A DNA stretch of 64,000 nucleotides from Flavobacteriales bacterium. GTDB taxonomy: Bacteria > Bacteroidota > Bacteroidia > Flavobacteriales_C > GCA-002722245. Position numbers and translations under genes: made by a program. The notes beneath the pieces were generated by a model. The model searched no databases and was not told the origin of the DNA. It saw only the letters and a list, made by a program, of their open reading frames with translations. Location: contig CANFBW010000013.1 of NCBI GenBank assembly GCA_947444925.1, positions 1-64,000 of the forward strand. The letters are read 5' to 3'. The number at the start of each line of letters is the position of its first letter. Position 1 is the first letter of the stretch. Below are positions 50,415-59,314 of the stretch, piece by piece.

Positions 50415-51497
50415 ATGATTACAGATAAATATAAATTCTCCAAAGACATCAATCCAAAGTTCTTCTCTACCCTGAAAGAGCGCGTGAATGCATACTTTGA
50501 GAACAATCAAATCTCAAAATACGGCAACTACAATATGGTGCTCAAAGCAGTGGTGATGCTGTGTTTGTATTTTGTACCCTTTGTTTTGATCAACGCTGGT
50601 ATTTTCACAAATCCCTTGCTCGTGATAGCGCTTTGGATAGTCATGGGTTTTGGCATGGCCGGCATTGGTCTTTCTATCATGCACGACGGAAACCACGGTG
50701 CTTTCTCCAAAAACAAATTGGTCAACAAAATAACAGGCCTTACCGCCAATCTTGTTGGTGGAAATGCCAAATTGTGGAAACTGCAGCACAACGTATTGCA
50801 CCATACCTACACCAACATACACCAAGCGGATGAAGATATTGATGGTCCATCATTTTTGCGCTTTTCTCCACACCACGAAAAAAAAGCCATTCACCGCTAC
50901 CAGCACATCTTTGCTTTCTTTGCATACGGACTAATGACTTTGGGTTGGGCAGGATGGTCAGACCACAAACAAGCCATTCACTTTAAAAACAAAGGACTCA
51001 TCAAGTCGAACAACTTTGTCAAAGAAATGATCATTTTGACACTTTGGAAACTCTTCTATTTCGCCTACCTACTCGTGATTCCGATATTTATATTTGATCT
51101 ACCTGTGTGGTTGGTTTTGACAGGTTTTTTAATCATGCATTTCGTTTGTGGACTGACCTTAAGTTTGATTTTTCAATTGGCACACATAGTACCGATGAAC
51201 GATTTTCCAACGCCAAATGAACACGGTGTAATAGAAAACAACTGGGCGATTCATCAGTTGCAAACCACTGCAAACTTTTCACCCAAAAGCCGCTTGTTTT
51301 CTTGGTACATCGGCGGATTGAATTACCAAATTGAGCACCATTTGTTCGCCAATATCTGTCATATTCATTACCGCAAAATCTCTAAAATTGTGCAAGAAAC
51401 GGCTCGTGAATTTGAAGTGCCCTATCATTCGCAAGGCAATTTCCTGAGCGCCATTGGCAGCCACTACACCATGCTGAAAACATTGGGCAGAGCATAA
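50415..51497 (+). CDS. Fatty acid desaturase (acyl-CoA/delta-6-like, no cyt b5 domain)
   Basis: Three His boxes: HDGNHGAFS, HNVLHHTYTN, QIEHHLF. Confidence 0.92.
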   Translation: MITDKYKFSKDINPKFFSTLKERVNAYFENNQISKYGNYNMVLKAVVMLCLYFVPFVLINAGIFTNPLLVIALWIVMGFGMAGIGLSIMHDGNHGAFSKNKLVNKITGLTANLVGGNAKLWKLQHNVLHHTYTNIHQADEDIDGPSFLRFSPHHEKKAIHRYQHIFAFFAYGLMTLGWAGWSDHKQAIHFKNKGLIKSNNFVKEMIILTLWKLFYFAYLLVIPIFIFDLPVWLVLTGFLIMHFVCGLTLSLIFQLAHIVPMNDFPTPNEHGVIENNWAIHQLQTTANFSPKSRLFSWYIGGLNYQIEHHLFANICHIHYRKISKIVQETAREFEVPYHSQGNFLSAIGSHYTMLKTLGRA

Positions 51498-51501
51498 AAA
51501 A

Positions 51502-51532
51502 ATCCCGCAGTGCGCAACTGCGGGATCCTTTT
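51502..51532 (+). terminator. Rho-independent terminator
   Basis: ATCCCGCAGT-gcgca-ACTGCGGGAT-CCTTTT. Confidence 0.8.
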
Positions 51533-51553
51533 CCTCATTCTCCTCTACCTACC

Positions 51554-54547
51554 TTATTCTTTCAAGATCTTTGTTTGCGATATCCACGCGTCTCCTTGCA
51601 AATGTAAAACATACATACCCGCGCTCAATGCACTGATGTTAACGCTTGCTTTTTCGCCAGTATCCTTCCCCTGCAACAGCAACTTCCCTTGCTGATCGAA
51701 CAGCGAATAAGCAAAAGATTTTTGAGCAATTACAAGCACCTCGTCGCTGGCAATAGTTGGGTAAACCAATACCTTTTCTTGCGCCACTTGAAGCACCGAT
51801 GTCGCTGCATCCACTATTTGACAAAACGCAAACTCTGAGGTACTGTTAGAAGCATCTGTAGCCAAAGCACTCACATAACCACCAATGGTCAAGGCTACCG
51901 TAAACGACTTTGAAATCGATGCATTGCCATCAACATCCGTTGTAATACTTTGTGTGCCGATCAATTGTTGGCCTTCGCCATTGCCCGATCCATCGCACAA
52001 ATCATTGTAAAAATACTGTATCTGAAAAGTGCTGTTGGGCAATGAATTAAAAGTGCCCGAAATTACGATGTCATTGGCCGACGCTAGTGCCGTCGTTAAC
52101 AAGGGGAAGTTCTGTCCGCCATTCGCACCATCATCAACGTCTTTGGCATCATTTGCATTGGGCACATCGTCCCATCCAATGTCAATGCCCATTTCGGCGT
52201 TGTTGTATATCAAATTCGACAGCAGTGCATTGCCTCGGCCAACGGCAGTTTGCAATATTACTCCGTGACTTAAACTATTGGCTATAACATTGCCTTCGTT
52301 GGCATTCCACCCGCCAATAGTATTGTCGTGACTGGCACCATTGATTACAATTCCACCACAGGGATTGCCGCTTACACCATTGCCAATATTCGCCGTCATT
52401 GCAGCATCAGTTCCAATGAAATTTGCTTGAATGGTATTGTTGTACACATTGTCCATCCAAATACCTCCTTCGTCAGTTGAATTGGCAGCAATAATGTTTG
52501 CATTTATTGTATTGTGATGCGTGCTATCAGCCAAATTTACGCCAGCTCTCCCATTCCCTAATGCAGTGCTTCCATCTCTGGCAACACCGATAAAATTTCC
52601 TAAAATTGAATTGTGGTGCGATTGCTTACCTGCGATGGATGCGCCAACACTGGCTCCACCTGAAATTAAATTGCACTCAGCAGCAGTATTTCCTCCAATG
52701 GTATTGAAATAGGAGGAGTCCTGAATGTCAATTCCGTAGTTTAATCCGGCCGCAGCAAGAAGTCCTGTTTTTTTGACACCAATATAATTTCCTATCACCG
52801 TATTGCTGTCCCCTTTAACAATAGTAATGCCTCCCACGATTAAATTGCGGGCAGCATTGCTGCTACCTCCTATGGTCACCCCTCCGGTATGATCAATTAC
52901 AATTCCGCCCGAACTGTATTTGGTGATCCCATCCACCCCAATGCCCATAAAGCACCCTTCTACGCTGTTTCTTCCTTCGCTCGTAGAATACCCAGGTTCA
53001 TAAGTAAAGAATATATCTCCTTGACGAAATGCCATACCGCGCACCCTGTTTTTTGCACTGTGAAACGACAAAGCAGGAGCGCCGCCATTTCCACCAGCAT
53101 ACACAAGAACAGTAATCACCGTGTTTAAGCCTTGATCAAAATTATTGGTATTCGCTGCGCCACCAGTTTGCGTATAGCCATTGATATCAACAGGGAAAAA
53201 TATTTCGGGAAAAGCACTTGTTGGTGAAATTGTTTTAAGACCACTTCCCGAAATGCCAAAATTAATGGCAATGGGAATAGTGTCATATCCCTTGTAGGTG
53301 GGACGAGCATTAGATTCCTCCAATGCTGCGCGCAAAGTACAGGTTGAAGCACCCACAATTTTACAAATACCATCTCCAGGCGTAGCATCCGACTGATTTC
53401 CTGCAGCAGTGACCGTAAAAGCAGTCACCACATTTTTTGTAAACTGCAATTGTATTCTCAACAAATCTCGGTCATACGTACCGCTGTTCCACTTGGTATA
53501 GTACAAATAGGGTGTTTGCCCACACTGCTCAAAATTACGAGAAGTATCAGCATGATCAATCAACGATGGATAATACAATCCACCCACTGCCCATGAACTG
53601 GGTGCCGCCATGATGAATTGCCGAGGTGACCAGTGAATTAAATCTTCTGAAACTGCAAAATAAAACCCATACTGATTGGTGCTTCCATTGTAATCTCCAT
53701 TGGTGTAATCCACCACCATATATTTGGACAAGTACGTATTGTACGTCAAACTCGCGCACATTTTACCAATATGCTCACGATCAACGGGTGCTAAAATTTT
53801 TTCGGCAATATTGTATCCTGTTTCAGTGTATGGATTCACAAACTGAACATTAAAACCACTTCCGTCCCATCCTCTCCAACTAGCAGGATCGCTTAAATTA
53901 TTGGTACGCAGCAAACCAGTACCCCAATCTTGCAAGAGATGTGCTTCAATTTGCACCATCTTATAGTAATAGCCATCTTTTTTGATAATGTTAGACCCAC
54001 CAAAAAACCCAAATGGAGTGTGCGTTGCAGGATAAGTGTCTTTGTACGGTGACGCAGCAACTAAATTAGAAGGCGCCATAGTGTGCGTATAAGTTTTGCC
54101 GCTGTCAGAAGAAGACGCGTAGGTTATAGAATTGTACCAGCAGTTGTTCCATGTTGGACAAGGTACAAACTCATTGTGCACCATCGCATGAATATTTACA
54201 CCATCGGTGGTATAGGGTGCCATGATCCACTCCTTGTTGTTGAAATCCGAGGGATCTGTGCCATCGTGCGAAGTCATTGTTGGACTGCAATCCTTTACTA
54301 AATTATCAAACGTACTTCCCGTCATTCGCCAAGTCGTATAATGCGAGGCAATTAAATTTATTTTGCCGGAAGCATCGCGAAAAGCTCGGGCCGGAACATC
54401 AGGTATATCAATAGTATTGCAATTAGAAACCGAGTAATCAAAAACCATGGTGGCACTGCCCACCGTAGCAACAATTCCTGGATATTCAACTTGACTAAAA
54501 GCCGAAAAACATAATGTTGAAAATAGAATAAAGACCGTGTTCTTCAT
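51554..54547 (-). CDS. Large secreted protein: N-terminal beta-propeller-like (DUF4185/sialidase-like) region, CSLREA-like motif, parallel beta-helix repeats and C-terminal T9SS type A sorting domain
   Basis: FAFTVTAAGNQSDATPGDGICKIVGASTCTLRAALEESNA (CSLREA-like); IGGSSNAARNLIVGG, IGNYIGVKKTG repeats; C-term VYPTIASDEVLVIAQ...ALSAGMYVLHLQGDAWISQTKILKE. Confidence 0.82.
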   Translation of the reverse strand: MKNTVFILFSTLCFSAFSQVEYPGIVATVGSATMVFDYSVSNCNTIDIPDVPARAFRDASGKINLIASHYTTWRMTGSTFDNLVKDCSPTMTSHDGTDPSDFNNKEWIMAPYTTDGVNIHAMVHNEFVPCPTWNNCWYNSITYASSSDSGKTYTHTMAPSNLVAASPYKDTYPATHTPFGFFGGSNIIKKDGYYYKMVQIEAHLLQDWGTGLLRTNNLSDPASWRGWDGSGFNVQFVNPYTETGYNIAEKILAPVDREHIGKMCASLTYNTYLSKYMVVDYTNGDYNGSTNQYGFYFAVSEDLIHWSPRQFIMAAPSSWAVGGLYYPSLIDHADTSRNFEQCGQTPYLYYTKWNSGTYDRDLLRIQLQFTKNVVTAFTVTAAGNQSDATPGDGICKIVGASTCTLRAALEESNARPTYKGYDTIPIAINFGISGSGLKTISPTSAFPEIFFPVDINGYTQTGGAANTNNFDQGLNTVITVLVYAGGNGGAPALSFHSAKNRVRGMAFRQGDIFFTYEPGYSTSEGRNSVEGCFMGIGVDGITKYSSGGIVIDHTGGVTIGGSSNAARNLIVGGITIVKGDSNTVIGNYIGVKKTGLLAAAGLNYGIDIQDSSYFNTIGGNTAAECNLISGGASVGASIAGKQSHHNSILGNFIGVARDGSTALGNGRAGVNLADSTHHNTINANIIAANSTDEGGIWMDNVYNNTIQANFIGTDAAMTANIGNGVSGNPCGGIVINGASHDNTIGGWNANEGNVIANSLSHGVILQTAVGRGNALLSNLIYNNAEMGIDIGWDDVPNANDAKDVDDGANGGQNFPLLTTALASANDIVISGTFNSLPNSTFQIQYFYNDLCDGSGNGEGQQLIGTQSITTDVDGNASISKSFTVALTIGGYVSALATDASNSTSEFAFCQIVDAATSVLQVAQEKVLVYPTIASDEVLVIAQKSFAYSLFDQQGKLLLQGKDTGEKASVNISALSAGMYVLHLQGDAWISQTKILKE

Positions 54548-54710
54548 GTATATAACTTTTTAGTTGCTGCTACATCTTACGCAGCAAAACGAAAAAAGTT
54601 AATTTGTACTTAGACGCGTCACTCTTCAAAAATCCATTTCGCTGCCTATTCGCCTTGCGAATGCCGAAAAAGCAGAAGAGCAATAAAAAAACTACAACCT
54701 CATTTTACAA

Positions 54711-55385
54711 CTACAAAACCCTTTGCTTCCGCAGTTTTTTAAAAAGCAACAAGTCATTCCCTTCTTCAATTGCTGCAAGCACTGTTACAGCGCATTGCTT
54801 CTCAAAAAAGCGAATCATTTTTTGATTTCTACCACTGAATTTTTCAGCAACATTTACGGTATTAAAAAGTATAGTTCCTTCTACCAGCAAAGATTTCAAG
54901 AGGCTATTCAAAAACTTTGGAGACGAAAACACTTTGGGCGTTTCACTGTCGATAAACAAATCAACGAGAATAAAATCGAATTTTACTTTATTCCTAAGTA
55001 CAAAAGAAAGGGCGTCTTCGACAACGATCTCTAAGTTGGCAAAAGCATTTACATTGAAATACCTTTGGGCGATATCTACGACCACAGGATCTATTTCAAC
55101 CGCAGTGATTTTACCTTCATTTTTAAACTCCCTACGCAAGGTCTCGATCACTGATCCTGCGCCCATGCCCAAGACTAAAATATTTTCAAAATTTGCTGCT
55201 TCAGCCCTGCCTATATGCAACAATCCTTCTCCCAGCGCACGCTGCAAAGCACCATAAGAATAATTGGCGTTTTCAGAATCCAGCAACAATCTGCCATCGA
55301 GCCAGTTCAATTCCAAGCGGCCATTGATTGCCGAGCTGTACACTTTTCCTTCTTTGGGAACCAATGGCGACACCTTTTTTTTCAT
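54711..55385 (-). CDS. Spermidine synthase-like SAM-dependent methyltransferase family protein
   Basis: ILVLGMGAGSVIETLRREFKNEGKITAVEIDPVVVDIAQRYFN; FDFILVDLFIDSETP. Start MKKKVSPLVPK (55385) more likely than 55505. Confidence 0.82.
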   Translation of the reverse strand: MKKKVSPLVPKEGKVYSSAINGRLELNWLDGRLLLDSENANYSYGALQRALGEGLLHIGRAEAANFENILVLGMGAGSVIETLRREFKNEGKITAVEIDPVVVDIAQRYFNVNAFANLEIVVEDALSFVLRNKVKFDFILVDLFIDSETPKVFSSPKFLNSLLKSLLVEGTILFNTVNVAEKFSGRNQKMIRFFEKQCAVTVLAAIEEGNDLLLFKKLRKQRVL

Positions 55386-55405
55386 CAGAAGCGCAATGTA
55401 AAATA

Positions 55406-56167
55406 TTAAATTTTGCCAAAGAATTCGATGTGCACTTTTTCTTTTGGAAAATCGAGTCTTGTTAGGATTTCCTTGCACGCTATATTCATTTCCGATGGTC
55501 CGCAAACAAAAATTTTGTATGCACGAGGAACTGGATTTGATTCAAAAAATCGACGTAAAATATTTTCACCAATGCGCCCTTCCCATATCTCCTGATGCTG
55601 CAAAAGATTAAGGACTTTGCTTTGTCGACTCAACACATGTTGCACCTTAATGCGTTCAGGATATTGGACAGAAAAAGCCATGATCTCTTTTCCAAAAATA
55701 ATACTGTCATCATTGGTGTTGCCATACAGCAAACAAATTTTACTATTAGGTTCAGCGCGCAATACCGATTGCAGCATGGAATGCATCGGCGCTATACCGC
55801 TTCCTGCAGCGATCAAGTAATAGGTGTTTTCAGCGGCTGCATTCAGTTCAATACAAAATTTTCCACGTGGCGCACCCACTTCTAAGTAGTCGTTCACTTT
55901 CAACTCGTTGTTGGCAAAATTTGACGTAATGCCATCGCCAACGCGCTTTACCGTAATTTGCAAGGGAACATTGTGCACCGCAGAATGACTCAACGAATAA
56001 CTTCTTTTATACTCCAGACCAGCCAATAAATATTTAACCACAACAAACTGTCCAGGATGAAATTGAAATTGCGATTTCAGCAACTCTGGAAGTTCAAATT
56101 CAATCACCACATTGTTGGGAACTGATTTGTCAAGAGAAATGACTTTTAAATTAGAATAATTCGCCAT
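55406..56167 (-). CDS. Ferredoxin-NADP reductase-like FAD/NAD(P)-binding oxidoreductase
   Basis: KRSYSLSHSA (FAD), GSGIAPMHSMLQSVL (NAD(P)), KIFVCGPSEMNIACKEIL; ends without a C-terminal 2Fe-2S domain. Confidence 0.85.
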   Translation of the reverse strand: MANYSNLKVISLDKSVPNNVVIEFELPELLKSQFQFHPGQFVVVKYLLAGLEYKRSYSLSHSAVHNVPLQITVKRVGDGITSNFANNELKVNDYLEVGAPRGKFCIELNAAAENTYYLIAAGSGIAPMHSMLQSVLRAEPNSKICLLYGNTNDDSIIFGKEIMAFSVQYPERIKVQHVLSRQSKVLNLLQHQEIWEGRIGENILRRFFESNPVPRAYKIFVCGPSEMNIACKEILTRLDFPKEKVHIEFFGKI

Positions 56168-56219
56168 ACATGTGTTTAATACCTATACGCACAAAAACAA
56201 AAAGGTTTCATATACTCGA

Positions 56220-57761
56220 TTAGCCGGCCCAGCTCCCCCTATCCAAACTGCGGTATTGTATCGCTTCGGCCAAGTGCATTTGTTGAATGTCCTCAGCGCC
56301 ATCTAAGTCTGCAATCGTTCGCGACACTTTTAAAATGCGATCATAAGCACGTGCCGATAAATCGAGCTTCTCCATCGCTGCTTTCAAAAGGGTTTTGCAC
56401 TGCGCGTCCAAATGACAAAACGCTTTGATGTGTCGCGGCTGCATTTGCGCATTGCAGTGCACCCCAATGTCCTCGGCGAAGCGCTTTTGTTGTTTCTGTC
56501 GTGCAGCAATCACACGCTCGCGCACGATGGAACTGGGCTCTCCGCTGCTTTGCACGGTGAGTTCATCAAAAGAAACAGGCGTTACCTCCACGTGCAAATC
56601 AATGCGATCCATCAATGGTCCTGAAATCCGATTGAGGTAACGCTGCACATCGCCTGGATTGCAAACGCACTCTTTGTCGGGATGGTTGTAAAACCCGCAA
56701 GGACAGGGATTCATTGACGCAATAAGCATAAATGACGCCGGATACAGCACTTCAAATTTAGCACGAGAAATACTCACCGTGCGCTCTTCCAATGGCTGTC
56801 GCATCACCTCCAACGCGCTCCGCTTGAACTCGGGCAACTCATCCAAGAAAAGCACGCCATTGTGCGCCAGTGAAATTTCACCAGGCTTCGGAAACACACC
56901 TCCACCCACCAATGCTACATCACTGATCGTATGGTGCGGATTGCGAAAGGGACGTTGAGAAACCAAGCCTCTGCTGCCCTTTAGTTTGCCTGCCACTGAG
57001 TGGATTTTAGTAGTTTCTAAAGCCTCGTGCAAACTCAAGGGCGGCAAAATAGTTGGCAAGCGCTTGGCAAGCATGGTTTTTCCAGAACCCGGCGGACCAA
57101 TCAAAATAACATTGTGACCGCCCGCAGCGGCTATTTCCAAAGAACGCTTCACGTTCTCTTGACCTTTGACCTCATTGAAATCAAATTCAACACCAGCTTG
57201 CTCCGTCAAAAAATGTTCGCGCGTATTGAAATCCAAAGGCGCTTTTCGCTCACTTTTTTTGACAAAAAAATCAATCACGTCCTTGATGTTTTTCATAGGA
57301 TATACTGCGAGTTGATCAACAATGGCGGCTTCTTCACCATTTTCTTCAGGCAAAATAATTCCAGCAAAACCCTGCTCCCGCGCCTTGATCGCTATGGGCA
57401 ATACGCCTTTTACAGGTTGCAGTGTTCCGTCGAGTGATAATTCCGCGAGCAAAATGTACTTGCGCAAGTCGTCAGCCTCGAGCTGGCCCGAAGCGGCGAG
57501 TATGCCCAACGCAATACTTAAATCATAAGCCGAACCTTCCTTCTTAATGTCGGCAGGCGCCATATTGATTATGATTTTTTTACCGGGCATGCGGTATCCG
57601 TTGTGCTTTAATGCCGATTCAATGCGCATTCGACTTTCTTTCACTGCATTGTCGGGCAAGCCCACCAAAAAAAATTTCGATCCAGGTGTTACACTCACCT
57701 CCACGGTAATAACAGTGGCGTCTATACCTGTTACGGTACAGCCAAAAGTTTTGATCAACAT
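56220..57761 (-). CDS. comM: YifB/ComM family Mg chelatase-like AAA+ ATPase
   Basis: GPPGSGKTMLAKRLPTILPPL, RPFRNPHHTISDVALVGGG, GVLFLDELPEF, MNPCPCGFYNHPDKEC. Confidence 0.94.
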   Translation of the reverse strand: MLIKTFGCTVTGIDATVITVEVSVTPGSKFFLVGLPDNAVKESRMRIESALKHNGYRMPGKKIIINMAPADIKKEGSAYDLSIALGILAASGQLEADDLRKYILLAELSLDGTLQPVKGVLPIAIKAREQGFAGIILPEENGEEAAIVDQLAVYPMKNIKDVIDFFVKKSERKAPLDFNTREHFLTEQAGVEFDFNEVKGQENVKRSLEIAAAGGHNVILIGPPGSGKTMLAKRLPTILPPLSLHEALETTKIHSVAGKLKGSRGLVSQRPFRNPHHTISDVALVGGGVFPKPGEISLAHNGVLFLDELPEFKRSALEVMRQPLEERTVSISRAKFEVLYPASFMLIASMNPCPCGFYNHPDKECVCNPGDVQRYLNRISGPLMDRIDLHVEVTPVSFDELTVQSSGEPSSIVRERVIAARQKQQKRFAEDIGVHCNAQMQPRHIKAFCHLDAQCKTLLKAAMEKLDLSARAYDRILKVSRTIADLDGAEDIQQMHLAEAIQYRSLDRGSWAG

Positions 57762-57904
57762 ACAAATGATTTTTGAGGAAGCGAAGTGCGTTCCAAGGTT
57801 TAGTCAAAGGCAAAAATAATCTTTTAATACTTGCTACTGTCTTTAGGTTTCGTAATTTTTCCTATTTTTAGGCATACAATAAACACGAATTAAACTTTAT
57901 TGAA

Positions 57905-58342
57905 ATGAACAGACTTCTATTAGGCCTATTGTTACTGTGTCTTCCAATGCTCACTATTGCTCAGGAAACCCCAGCGAATTGCTACGACAAATACTCCAAA
58001 AAATTTACTGAAAGAGGCGCCTTCATTGTAGAAGACGGCATTCATGAAGACATCATCATCACTATACGTAAAGGAAATACTGCCGAATGCGTTCCTGGAA
58101 AAGTTCGTGTTGAAAAAGGAGCGGTGATTGCGATGTACAGAAGATTTTCGGATGGAACCTACGAAGAAACCCCTTTGGTAAAAAGCTACAAACACAAAGA
58201 AGAGATGACCATTACCTCTGGAAGTGGTATTTCAAAATCAATGCTCACTGTTGATGATGAAGTAATCAATGTAGTATTTACCAAACACATCAAGCCGCCG
58301 AAAAAGAAATTTGCCACTGCCACCGATCCTGACGATCTATAA
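57905..58342 (+). CDS. Hypothetical exported protein
   Basis: Signal peptide MNRLLLGLLLLCLPMLTIAQ; precedes nitronate monooxygenase by 2 nt. Confidence 0.6.
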   Translation: MNRLLLGLLLLCLPMLTIAQETPANCYDKYSKKFTERGAFIVEDGIHEDIIITIRKGNTAECVPGKVRVEKGAVIAMYRRFSDGTYEETPLVKSYKHKEEMTITSGSGISKSMLTVDDEVINVVFTKHIKPPKKKFATATDPDDL

Positions 58343-58344
58343 CC

Positions 58345-59301
58345 ATGACAGAAAGCGCATTTGCCAAATCATTGGGTATACAGTATCCGGTCATCATGGC
58401 CCCTATGTTTTTAGTGTCAAATGCAAACATGATTATTGCCGCCCTACAAAGTGGCATAACAGCGGCGGTGCCAGCGCTCAACTACAGGAGTGACAATGAA
58501 TTCAGAGCGGCCATCAACGAAATAAAAAGCAAAAGCGACAAGCCTTTTGGCGTTAATTTGATCGTCAATAAATCAAATTTTAAATTGAACACGCAATTGC
58601 AAACCTGCCTTGATTTGAAGGTCGCCTTTGTCATTACCTCATTGGGCAGTCCAGAAGAAGTTATAAAAAAATGCAAGCCCAACCGCATCAAGGTGTACTG
58701 CGATGTGGTAGACTTGAAATACGCACAAAAAGTGGAAGCGATGGGTGCCGACGGACTGATCGCGGTAAACTCCAATGCGGGTGGACATTGTGGTCCGATG
58801 AAGCCCGAAGACCTGATTCCACTCCTCAAAAAAAATTGTAAAATCCCCGTAATTTCTGCAGGCGGAGTGGCAACGCATGAAGACTATACAAAAGCCTTGG
58901 CCCTTGGGGCTGACGGCCTGTCCATAGGCACCGTATTTATTGCCAGCAATGAAAGTCCAGTAAGTGCCGATTACAAAAATGCATTAATTCAATATGGCGC
59001 TAAAGACATTGTACTCACTGATAAGCTTTCAGGCTCACACCTCACCGTCATCAACACGCCCTACGTTCAAACTTTAGGAACAAAAGTGAATTGGCTGGAA
59101 AAGATGCTGAAGAAAAACAAATGGCTCAAAAAATACGTAAAGTTGTTTGTCGCTTTGCGCGGCATGAAGGCCATTGAGAAAGCTGCATTTGGCGCTACTT
59201 ATCAAACAATTTGGTGCGCCGGTCCGAGCATTGAGCACATTCACTCTATTCGTCCACTCAAAGACATTGTGAAGGACTTGGTCGAGGGAAAAGTAAGCTG
59301 A
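58345..59301 (+). CDS. Nitronate monooxygenase (2-nitropropane dioxygenase family)
   Basis: IQYPVIMAPMFLVSNANMIIAALQSG, NSNAGGHCGP, PVISAGGVATHEDYTKALALGADGLSIGTVFIAS. Confidence 0.92.
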   Translation: MTESAFAKSLGIQYPVIMAPMFLVSNANMIIAALQSGITAAVPALNYRSDNEFRAAINEIKSKSDKPFGVNLIVNKSNFKLNTQLQTCLDLKVAFVITSLGSPEEVIKKCKPNRIKVYCDVVDLKYAQKVEAMGADGLIAVNSNAGGHCGPMKPEDLIPLLKKNCKIPVISAGGVATHEDYTKALALGADGLSIGTVFIASNESPVSADYKNALIQYGAKDIVLTDKLSGSHLTVINTPYVQTLGTKVNWLEKMLKKNKWLKKYVKLFVALRGMKAIEKAAFGATYQTIWCAGPSIEHIHSIRPLKDIVKDLVEGKVS

Positions 59302-59314
59302 AATTTTTCAATAA

